From: Thermohalobaculum sp039030915
GTDB taxonomy: Bacteria > Pseudomonadota > Alphaproteobacteria > Rhodobacterales > Rhodobacteraceae
Assembly (NCBI GenBank): GCA_039030915.1
Contig: JBCCDG010000175.1
Span: 1 to 7,119 of the forward strand
Length of the DNA stretch: 7,119 nucleotides
Direction: 5' to 3'
Position 1 is the stretch's first letter. Each line of letters opens with the position of its first letter. The notes beneath the pieces are model-generated. The model made no database searches and was not told the DNA's origin. It worked only from the letters and a program-made list of their open reading frames with translations. Shown in pieces: positions 1 to 5,717 of the stretch. The translations under genes and the position numbers were made by a program.

Positions 1-31
1 CATGCCTGCCGCCCCGGCAATCGAGGTGGAA

Positions 32-55
32 GGGGCAGGCCGGCTGGCCTGCCCC
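32..55 (-). terminator. GC-rich hairpin after the TRAP binding-protein gene
   Basis: A perfect inverted repeat with 10-bp arms (GGGGCAGGCC / GGCCTGCCCC) and a 4-nt loop begins 10 nt beyond the stop codon of the minus-strand TRAP binding-protein gene. Read in that gene's direction it is a very stable stem, but it is followed by TTCCACC rather than a run of T. It is therefore not a canonical Rho-independent terminator. It could be a weak terminator, or a 3' stabilising stem that raises binding-protein mRNA over downstream transporter genes, as is common for the first gene of transporter operons. The function is inferred; the repeat is seen directly. Confidence 0.55.
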
Positions 56-65
56 CGGCACGGTC

Positions 66-1148
66 TCAGAGATCGAGAAAGCGGTTGCGCTTGGCGACGA
101 AGGCCTGGTCGGAAATGGCGGTCCAGCCACCGATGTCCTTCCGCGCGGCGAGGAAGCTGTCGAAGATCCGCGCCGAGAGCTCGGAGTGCTCGCGCGCCTC
201 CTCGATGACCTCCTGGGCGGCCTCACCGAAGGCGTCGTAGACGTCCTCGTTGAACTCGCGCAGCTCCACGCCGTTCTCGGTGATGAGGCGGTTGAGATAG
301 GTACCATTGTTGGCGTTCGTCTCGGCCATCTGGCGCGCATTCTCTTCGTTGCACGCAGCCTCGATGATCGCCTTGTCGCCGGCCGAGAGCGTGCCCCACC
401 AGGACGCGTTCATGCCGAGGGCGAGCTGCGAGCCCGGCTCGTGCATGCCCGGCCAGTAGTAGTACTTGGCGGCCTCGTAGAACTTCATGAAGAAGTCATT
501 GTAGGGGCCGACCCACTCGGTGGCGTCCACGGCGCCCGAGACGAGGTTCTCGTAGATCTGGCCGCCCGGCAGCGAGACCGGCGAGGCGCCCAGCTTGGCC
601 ATGACGTCGCCGCCGAGGCCCGGGATACGCATCTTGAGGCCCTTGAGGTCGTCCGGGCTCTCGATCTCCTTGTTGAACCAGCCGCCCATCTGCACGCCAG
701 TATTGCCGCAGGCGAAGTTCTTGAGGCCGAACTCACCGGCCAGCTCGTCCCAGAGCTGCTGGCCGCCGGCATACTTCACCCAGGCATCGATCTCGGTGTA
801 GGTCAGCCCGAAGGGCACGGCCGTGAACGGCGCCCAGCCCGGATGCTTGCCCTTCCAGTAGTAGTCGGCGGCGATGTAGGCCTGCGCGTTACCGCTCGCG
901 ACCTCGTCGAAGCTGTCGAAGGCGCCAACGCGCTCGCCCGCGGCGAAGTACTGTACGTTGATGCGGCCCTCGGTCAGCTCCGGGATGCGCGCGGCAAGAC
1001 GCTGGGCGCTCGTTCCGAGGCCGGGGAAGTCGCGCGGCCAGGTCGAAACGATGACCATGTCGATCTTGCCCTGGGCTACCGCGGGGGCAGCGAGCGGCGC
1101 GGCGACACCCGCTGCCGCGGCGCCCTTGAGGAAGTTACGACGTTCCAT
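66..1148 (-). CDS. TRAP transporter substrate-binding protein, TakP/DctP type
   Basis: This is a 360-residue periplasmic binding protein of a tripartite ATP-independent periplasmic (TRAP) transporter, which hands a carboxylate solute to the DctQ/DctM membrane subunits. Residues 1-25 form a twin-arginine signal (RRNFLKG at 3-9, alanine-rich core, AVA cleavage site before Q26), so export as a folded protein through Tat is expected. Family hallmarks are GNTGVQMGGWF (148-158), LKMRIPG (171-177) with the carboxylate-binding arginine R174, and DATEWVGPYND (208-218). This set closely resembles Rhodobacter TakP, which binds 2-oxo monocarboxylates with a cation, so a 2-oxo acid, lactate-like acid or related monocarboxylate is the likely ligand. 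The start at 1148 is chosen because it begins the Tat signal and has GGAGG 10 nt upstream; the frame stays open further upstream only by chance. No permease genes are visible; they may lie left of the window. The exact ligand is unknown. Confidence 0.93.
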   Translation of the reverse strand: MERRNFLKGAAAAGVAAPLAAPAVAQGKIDMVIVSTWPRDFPGLGTSAQRLAARIPELTEGRINVQYFAAGERVGAFDSFDEVASGNAQAYIAADYYWKGKHPGWAPFTAVPFGLTYTEIDAWVKYAGGQQLWDELAGEFGLKNFACGNTGVQMGGWFNKEIESPDDLKGLKMRIPGLGGDVMAKLGASPVSLPGGQIYENLVSGAVDATEWVGPYNDFFMKFYEAAKYYYWPGMHEPGSQLALGMNASWWGTLSAGDKAIIEAACNEENARQMAETNANNGTYLNRLITENGVELREFNEDVYDAFGEAAQEVIEEAREHSELSARIFDSFLAARKDIGGWTAISDQAFVAKRNRFLDL

Positions 1149-1158
1149 GGTGGATGAT

Positions 1159-1163
1159 CCTCC
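1159..1163 (-). promoter_or_regulatory. Ribosome binding site that fixes the TRAP protein start
   Basis: GGAGG on the minus strand lies 10 nt before the ATG at 1148. It supports this start over the long in-frame upstream extension, which would run into hutF. Confidence 0.7.
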
Positions 1164-1278
1164 GATGTACTTTGTTTTTTCGGTTGCCAGCGCGCTTTGG
1201 ATGAACCCGCGCCGGGCCAGATAGCGCCATGGCACACCCAACCCGCCCGATGCCCCCCGGCAACACAAGCGCCGCGAC

Positions 1279-1305
1279 CGTATAAGTCCCCCTTGCGCCG
1301 CGCAA
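1279..1305 (-). promoter_or_regulatory. Weak candidate promoter for the TRAP gene
   Basis: On the minus strand TTGCGC (1305-1300) is followed after 15 nt by TATACG (1284-1279), a poor match to sigma-70 -35 and -10 elements with a short spacer. It would give a leader of roughly 120 nt. The -35 part lies within the palindrome at 1292-1306, which would suit regulation. This is a guess from spacing and partial consensus only. Confidence 0.2.
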
Positions 1306-1321
1306 GACGAGAGCGCGCAAG
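1292..1321. promoter_or_regulatory. Palindromic operator candidate with a third half-site
   Basis: Positions 1292-1306 read CTTGCGC-C-GCGCAAG, a perfect palindrome with 7-bp arms around one base. The half-site GCGCAAG occurs again at 1315-1321, exactly 15 bp from its copy at 1300. The cluster lies about 145-170 bp upstream of the TRAP gene start and overlaps the weak -35 candidate. A dimeric regulator site is plausible. As RNA, the palindrome would form only a small hairpin. I do not recognise the motif as a known regulator's site. Confidence 0.4.
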
Positions 1322-1410
1322 CGTTTCGCAACGAATGGAATAACATGCCGCCCTGAGGGAGAGTGTACGCCGGTGCGACGGCAGTGGGCGTGTTTCGCTT
1401 TCCCTTTTGG

Positions 1411-2829
1411 TCAGAATGCCTCGCCAAGCCCGCGCATCGCCGCCAGAAACCGCGCCCGCACCGCGTCCCGCCGCGGATGCCGTCCCGCCTGCACCACATG
1501 CCGCCCGGCCGACCATAGCTCGGCGACCGTGCCGTCGCCCGCCGCGAACACAATCCCGTCCACCAGGGCTGCACGCGGCAGGGCAGCGAGCGCGGGGTGC
1601 GAGAGGTCGGGCGCAACGAGGTCCGCGATCCGCCCCGGCGCGATCCGCCCCGCCGGCCGGTCGAGCGCCTGCGCCGCGCCCCGGCAGGCCGCCAGCCACA
1701 GCGCCTCCCCCGTCGCCGCCGGCGCCTCATCCCCCACCCCGCGCGGGGCGAGGCATCCGCGCGCGCGGAGCGTCAGCCGCTGGCCGTATTCGAGCGTGCG
1801 CAGCTCCTCACCCAGCGCGATGCGCACATTGGAGTCCGAGCCCACGCCGAAGCGCCCATCCGCGGCCAGGTATGCGGGGCCCGGAAAGACGCCATCGCCC
1901 AGATTGGCCTCCGTGATCGGGCAGAGCCCGGCCACGGCACCCGACGCCGCCAGGCCCTCGGTCTCCGCCACCGTCATGTGCGTCGCGTGGATAACGCACC
2001 AGCGTTCGTCGAGGAACCGCCGCAGGAGCCAGTCGACGGGCCGCTCGCCCAGCCAGCCCTCGATCTCCTCCACCTCGCGGACCTGCTCGGCGGCGTGAAT
2101 ATGCACCGGCCCCTCGCGGGCGACCTCCAGCACGCCCCGCATCGCCCCTTCGTCGCAGGCCCGCAGGGAGTGGAAGGCTAGGCCCAGCCGCGCATCCTCC
2201 CCCAGCCCGGCGATCATGGTCCGGCATGTCTCGAGAAGCGCGAGGAACCCGTCCGGCCCGTGCCCGAAGCGCGCCTGCCCGCCCTCCAGCGGCGCATGCC
2301 GCACCCCGCCATGCTGATAGAGTACCGGCAGATGGGTCAGCCCGATGCCCGTATTCCCCGCCGCCGCCACGATCCGGCGCGACAGCTCCGCCGGGTCGTC
2401 ATAGGCCGCGCCGCCCGGCGCGTGGTGGAGGTAGTGAAACTCCCCCACCGCGGCATAGCCCGCCTCCAGCATCTCGACGAAGACCTGCGCCGCGATGGCC
2501 TCCACCGCCTCTGGTCCCAGCCGGTCGAGAAAGCGATACATGAGCGTGCGCCAGGTCCAGAAACTGTCCTGCCCCGGCCGCCCGGCCTCCGCCATCCCCG
2601 CCATCGCGCGCTGAAAGCTGTGGGAATGGAGGTTCCCGGGCGCGGGCAGGAGCGCGTCGACACGAATGTCCCCCGCCGCCGCCGGCACGCCGACCGCCAC
2701 GGTCCCGATCCGCGTGCCGGCGAAGGTCAGGCGCACATCCCGCGCCCAGCCCTCGGGCAGCAGGGCGGCGGCCGCATGAACCGCGCGCCCGCCGCCATCG
2801 CCCTCGATACCGTCGCCCCACACCATCAT
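1411..2829 (-). CDS. hutF: Formimidoylglutamate deiminase HutF
   Basis: HutF hydrolyses N-formimidoyl-L-glutamate to N-formyl-L-glutamate and ammonia, in the proteobacterial histidine route that ends with the deformylase HutG. It is a cytosolic metal-dependent amidohydrolase of 472 residues, close to the usual 450-460. Visible are the metal pair in GNLHSHSFQRAMAGMAE (H68, H70), AFHSLRA (H220), HIHAAEQ (H245 metal ligand, E248), the HATH motif (H281, H284) and VGSDSNV (D332 metal ligand). The HSHSFQRAM and HAAEQ strings separate it from guanine deaminase-like relatives. The N-terminus before ALLPEGW (22-28) is about 10 residues longer than I expect for the family. The start reads ATG-ATG-GTG; AGGGAG lies only 3 nt from the first ATG (2829) but 6 nt from the second (2826), so 2826 may be the true start. 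It is divergent from hutI with 68 bp between. Confidence 0.95.
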   Translation of the reverse strand: MMVWGDGIEGDGGGRAVHAAAALLPEGWARDVRLTFAGTRIGTVAVGVPAAAGDIRVDALLPAPGNLHSHSFQRAMAGMAEAGRPGQDSFWTWRTLMYRFLDRLGPEAVEAIAAQVFVEMLEAGYAAVGEFHYLHHAPGGAAYDDPAELSRRIVAAAGNTGIGLTHLPVLYQHGGVRHAPLEGGQARFGHGPDGFLALLETCRTMIAGLGEDARLGLAFHSLRACDEGAMRGVLEVAREGPVHIHAAEQVREVEEIEGWLGERPVDWLLRRFLDERWCVIHATHMTVAETEGLAASGAVAGLCPITEANLGDGVFPGPAYLAADGRFGVGSDSNVRIALGEELRTLEYGQRLTLRARGCLAPRGVGDEAPAATGEALWLAACRGAAQALDRPAGRIAPGRIADLVAPDLSHPALAALPRAALVDGIVFAAGDGTVAELWSAGRHVVQAGRHPRRDAVRARFLAAMRGLGEAF

Positions 2830-2897
2830 ATGCTCCCTAGGCAGCCGCCCGCTCCCGCGCGTAGGCTGCCCGCGATCAGGCCAAAGGTCGAGGCAGG
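2830..2897. promoter_or_regulatory. Divergent hutF/hutI control region with inverted repeat
   Basis: Only 68 bp separate the divergent start codons, so both promoters and any operator must fit here or extend into the genes. GGCAGCC (2840-2846) and GGCTGCC (2864-2870) form a perfect 7-bp inverted repeat with centres 24 bp apart. Because the arms are nearly self-similar, they also read as imperfect direct repeats TAGGCAGCC / TAGGCTGCC starting at 2838 and 2862. No TGTA-N2-TACA HutC-type operator is present. No good -10 or -35 elements stand out. Ribosome binding sites occupy both ends: AGGGAG for hutF on the minus strand, and AAAGG (2883-2887) and GAGG (2890-2893) for hutI. Confidence 0.5.
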
Positions 2898-4112
2898 ATG
2901 ACCGGCACCAAGAGGCTCCTCACAGATGCGGCGCTCGCGACGATGGACCCCGCCCGGGCCGTCCCCTACGGACTCATGCCCGACGCTGCGCTGGTGCTCG
3001 ACGGCGCCGGCATCGCTTGGGCCGGCGCCGCGGCCGATCTCCCGGCCGAGCATCGTGGGCTCGAGGCCGAGACGCTCAGGGGCCGCCTCGTCACGCCCGC
3101 GTTGATCGACTGCCATACCCATATCGTCCATGCAGGCTCCCGCGCCGCGGAGTTCGAGCAGCGCCTCGAGGGGGCGAGCTATGCCGAGATTGCGGCGGCC
3201 GGCGGCGGCATCCTCAGCACCGTCACCGCCACCCGCGCCGCGAGCGAGGACGCGCTGGTCGCGAATGCCCTCCTCTGGGCCGACCGCCTGATCGCGGAGG
3301 GCGTGGGGACCGTCGAGATCAAATCCGGCTACGGCCTCGATACCGAGACCGAACTACGCATGCTCCGTGCCGCCCGCCGCGTCGGCCGCGAGCGTTCCCT
3401 GACCGTCGTCACCAGCTTCCTGGGCGCCCATGCCATCCCGCCCGACTACAAGGGGCGCAGCGGCGCATATCTCGACGAGGTCTGCCTCCCCGCCCTCCGC
3501 GCCGCCGCGGCAGAAGGGTTGGCGGACGCAGTCGACGGTTTCTGCGAGGGCATCGCGTTCTCACCGGACGAAATCGACCGGCTCTTCAGGCAGGCCAAGG
3601 CCCTCGGCCTGCCGGTCAAGCTCCATGCCGAGCAGCTCTCCAATCTCGGCGGTGCGGCACTCGCAGCCGGGCACGGCGCCCTCTCCGCCGACCACATCGA
3701 GTATCTCGACGAGGCGGGCGTGGCCGCGATGGCAAAGGCAGGCACCGTCGCCGTCCTCCTCCCCGGCGCCTTCTACACCCTCCGCGAGACCCAGGCCCCG
3801 CCGGTCGGGGCTCTGCGCAATGCGGGCGTGCCCATGGCGGTGGCGACGGACGCGAACCCCGGCTCCTCGCCCATGGCCTCGCTGCTTCTCGCCATGAACA
3901 TGGCCTGCACCCTCTTCCGCCTCACGCCCGAGGAAGCGCTGGCCGGGACCACGCGCAACGCCGCCCGTGCCCTCGGCCTCACCGATCGCGGCATGGTCCG
4001 TCCCGGCCTGCGCGCGGACCTGGCGGTCTGGGACGTCGAGCACCCCGCCGAGCTTTCCTGGCGCATCGGCTGGGCGCCCCTCGCAACCCGTATCGTCGGA
4101 GGTCGGGGATGA
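2898..4112 (+). CDS. hutI: Imidazolonepropionase HutI
   Basis: HutI hydrolyses 4-imidazolone-5-propionate to N-formimidoyl-L-glutamate, the third step of histidine degradation. It is a cytosolic metal-dependent amidohydrolase of 404 residues, the normal family length. Motifs in order: DCHTHIVHAGSRAAEFEQRL (71-90) with metal ligands H73 and H75 and substrate-binding R82; IKSGYG (141-146) with Y145; GAHAIPP (H178); KLHAEQLSN (241-249) with metal ligand H243 and catalytic E246; ADHIEYLDE with H266; and VATDANPGSSP (315-325) with metal ligand D318. All expected active-site residues are present. The ATG at 2898 begins the typical small N-terminal beta domain and has AAAGG 10 nt and GAGG 4 nt upstream. 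Its stop codon overlaps the start of hutH, so the two form one operon. The next enzyme, HutF, is made from the opposite strand. Confidence 0.96.
   Translation: MTGTKRLLTDAALATMDPARAVPYGLMPDAALVLDGAGIAWAGAAADLPAEHRGLEAETLRGRLVTPALIDCHTHIVHAGSRAAEFEQRLEGASYAEIAAAGGGILSTVTATRAASEDALVANALLWADRLIAEGVGTVEIKSGYGLDTETELRMLRAARRVGRERSLTVVTSFLGAHAIPPDYKGRSGAYLDEVCLPALRAAAAEGLADAVDGFCEGIAFSPDEIDRLFRQAKALGLPVKLHAEQLSNLGGAALAAGHGALSADHIEYLDEAGVAAMAKAGTVAVLLPGAFYTLRETQAPPVGALRNAGVPMAVATDANPGSSPMASLLLAMNMACTLFRLTPEEALAGTTRNAARALGLTDRGMVRPGLRADLAVWDVEHPAELSWRIGWAPLATRIVGGRG
4098..4102 (+). promoter_or_regulatory. hutH ribosome binding site inside the end of hutI
   Basis: GGAGG lies 6 nt before the hutH ATG at 4109, within the last codons of hutI. 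With the ATGA stop/start overlap at 4109-4112 this indicates translational coupling. It also fixes the hutH start inside a much longer open frame that extends upstream across hutI. Confidence 0.75.
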
Positions 4113-5650
4113 CGACCGCCCCCCTCACGCTCACCCCCGGCAGCGTCACGCTCGCGACGCTCGAAACGCTCCTCGTCGAGGATCGCCCGGCCGTGCTCGA
4201 CCCCGCCTGCCGCCCGGCGGTCGAGGCCGCCGCCGCCCGCGTCGCCGAGGCGGCGGCGGGCGACGCGCCGGTCTACGGCGTCAATACCGGCTTCGGGAAA
4301 CTCGCGAGCATCCGCATTCCCACCGCGGACACGGCGAAGCTCCAGCGCAACCTCATCCTCAGCCATTGCGCAGGCGTAGGCGACACGCTGCCCCGCGGGC
4401 CCACCCGGCTCATGATGGCGCTCAAGCTCGCCTCCCTCGGCCGCGGCGCGTCCGGCACGCGGTGGGAGATCGTCGCGCTCCTCGAGGCCATGCTCGCCGC
4501 CGGCATCACGCCCGTTGTGCCCGTGAAGGGATCGGTCGGCGCCTCGGGCGATCTCGCACCGCTCGCGCATATGACCGCCGTCATGATCGGCGAGGGCGAG
4601 GCGGAACTGGCCGGGACCGTCATGCCGGGCGCAGCCGCGCTCGCCGCCGCCGGTCTCGCCCCGATAGCGCTCGGGCCGAAGGAGGGCCTCGCCCTCATCA
4701 ACGGCACCCAGTTCTCCACCGCCCTCGCGCTCGCCGGGCTCTTCGGCGCCTGGATGGCCGCCCGCGCCTCGCTCGTCACGGCCGCCCTCTCGACCGACGC
4801 GATCATGGGCAGCACGGCCCCCCTTCAGCCCGAGATCCACGCGCTCCGCGGCCATCGCGGCCAGATCGAGGCGGCCGCCGCCATGCGCGCCCTCCTCGAC
4901 GGCTCCGAGATACGGGAGAGCCATCGTGACGGCGACAGCCGGGTGCAGGACCCCTACTGCATCCGCTGCCAGCCCCAGGTGGCAGGCGCCGCGATGGACG
5001 TGCTCCGCATGGCGGCGGGCATGCTGGAGACGGAGGCGAACGCGGCCACCGACAACCCGCTCGTCCTCGCCGACCCGCCCCGCATCGTCTCGGGCGGGAA
5101 CTTCCACGCCGAACCCGTGGGCTTCGCCGCCGACATGATCGCACTGGCGGTGGCCGAGATCGGCGCCATCGCCCAGCGCCGCGTCGCGCTCATGGTCGAT
5201 CCCGCGCTCAGCTACGACCTGCCGCCCTTCCTGACGCCCGCGCCGGGCCTCAACTCGGGCTTCATGATCGCGGAGGTGACGACGGCGGCGCTGATGTCCG
5301 AGAACAAGCACCTCGCGCATCCGACCGTGACGGACTCGACCCCCACATCGGCCAATCAGGAAGACCACGTCTCCATGGCCGCCCATGGCGCACGCCGCCT
5401 GCCGCCGATGGTTACGAACCTCGAGCGTATCCTCGGCGTCGAGCTTCTCTGCGCTGCCCAGGGTATCGCGTTTCGCGCGCCCCTCGTCACCAGCGCCCCC
5501 CTCGCCGCCGCGATCGCGGATCTGCGCGAGGAGATCCCGCCGCTCGAGGAGGACCGCATCCTCACGCCCGACATCGACCGCGCCGCCGCCCTCGTCGCCA
5601 CGGGCCGGCTGGCCGCGGCAACGCAGGTCCCGCTACCCGATCTCGATTAG
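4109..5650 (+). CDS. hutH: Histidine ammonia-lyase HutH
   Basis: HutH removes ammonia from L-histidine to give trans-urocanate, the first step of histidine catabolism. It is a cytosolic homotetramer in the family. The protein has 513 residues, the normal length. GSVGASGDLAPLAH (141-154) carries the A145-S146-G147 triad that cyclises to the MIO electrophile. Residues matching the well-studied Pseudomonas putida enzyme, about three or four positions further along, are Y56 (VYGVNTGFG), H86 (SHCAGVG), N198 (LINGTQ), Y283 and R286 (QDPYCIRCQPQ), F332 (GGNFHAEP) and E418 (NQEDHVSM). The SHCAGVG and GGNFHAEPVG strings and the histidine at 86 fit a histidine lyase rather than a tyrosine or phenylalanine lyase. 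The start at 4109 has its own GGAGG and overlaps the hutI stop. The gene looks fully functional. It ends 67 bp before a convergent gene, so hutU and hutG do not follow it directly. Confidence 0.97.
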   Translation: MTTAPLTLTPGSVTLATLETLLVEDRPAVLDPACRPAVEAAAARVAEAAAGDAPVYGVNTGFGKLASIRIPTADTAKLQRNLILSHCAGVGDTLPRGPTRLMMALKLASLGRGASGTRWEIVALLEAMLAAGITPVVPVKGSVGASGDLAPLAHMTAVMIGEGEAELAGTVMPGAAALAAAGLAPIALGPKEGLALINGTQFSTALALAGLFGAWMAARASLVTAALSTDAIMGSTAPLQPEIHALRGHRGQIEAAAAMRALLDGSEIRESHRDGDSRVQDPYCIRCQPQVAGAAMDVLRMAAGMLETEANAATDNPLVLADPPRIVSGGNFHAEPVGFAADMIALAVAEIGAIAQRRVALMVDPALSYDLPPFLTPAPGLNSGFMIAEVTTAALMSENKHLAHPTVTDSTPTSANQEDHVSMAAHGARRLPPMVTNLERILGVELLCAAQGIAFRAPLVTSAPLAAAIADLREEIPPLEEDRILTPDIDRAAALVATGRLAAATQVPLPDLD

Positions 5651-5667
5651 GACGCGTGAGGACGGCG

Positions 5668-5688
5668 CGAGCCGGCGTCACCGGCTCG
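5668..5688. terminator. Hairpin between the convergent hutH and oxidoreductase genes
   Basis: CGAGCCGG and CCGGCTCG form a perfect 8-bp stem with a 5-nt loop (CGTCA). It lies 17 nt after the hutH stop codon and 29 nt after the end of the convergent gene. It is the only clear hairpin in this 67-bp gap and could serve both directions. Neither side has a T run, so termination would rely on the stem, on Rho, or on both. Confidence 0.5.
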
Positions 5689-5717
5689 GGCATTCAGGGC
5701 TGCGTCGCAACCCCCGC

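Larger units (their letters stand above)
1149..1410. other. Intergenic region between hutF and the TRAP gene
   Basis: This 262-bp stretch has no convincing gene and is visibly less GC-rich than its surroundings. Going leftward from the hutF stop codon it holds no strong terminator hairpin, then a palindromic cluster at 1292-1321, then the minus-strand sequence CCGAAAAAACAAAG (about 1169-1182) just before the ribosome binding site of the TRAP gene. Its length and these elements suggest that the TRAP gene has its own promoter, although read-through from hutF is not excluded. Confidence 0.5.

Noticed and set aside
186..1157. 323-codon plus-strand open frame opposite the TRAP gene
   Set aside because: Its hydrophobic/charged pattern mirrors the antisense of a real gene; no motif or credible ribosome binding site supports it.
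1135..1320. Small minus-strand open frame of 61 codons before the TRAP gene
   Set aside because: It overlaps the TRAP start region in another frame, has no clear ribosome binding site and no recognisable features.
1164..1370. TGTAC sequences at about 1166 and 1365 as possible HutC operators
   Set aside because: Neither is followed by the matching TACA arm at the right distance, so the TGTA-N2-TACA pattern is not met.
1149..1410. Sigma-54 (-24/-12) promoter upstream of the TRAP gene
   Set aside because: TGGC-like strings occur, but none has a GC doublet at the required spacing.
1149..1730. Open N-terminal extension of the TRAP protein frame up to 1730 (554 residues in total)
   Set aside because: It overlaps hutF in another frame, is arginine-rich low-information sequence, and the Tat signal with its own ribosome binding site starts at 1148.
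3017..4108. Upstream open frame of 364 codons in frame with hutH across hutI
   Set aside because: It is an arginine/proline-rich shadow of hutI caused by high GC content. The conserved HutH begins at 4109 with its own GGAGG.
3773..5386. 537-codon minus-strand open frame opposite hutI and hutH
   Set aside because: It is composed of histidine/arginine/glycine-rich sequence with no domain, lies antisense to two well-conserved enzymes, and is typical of chance long frames in GC-rich DNA.
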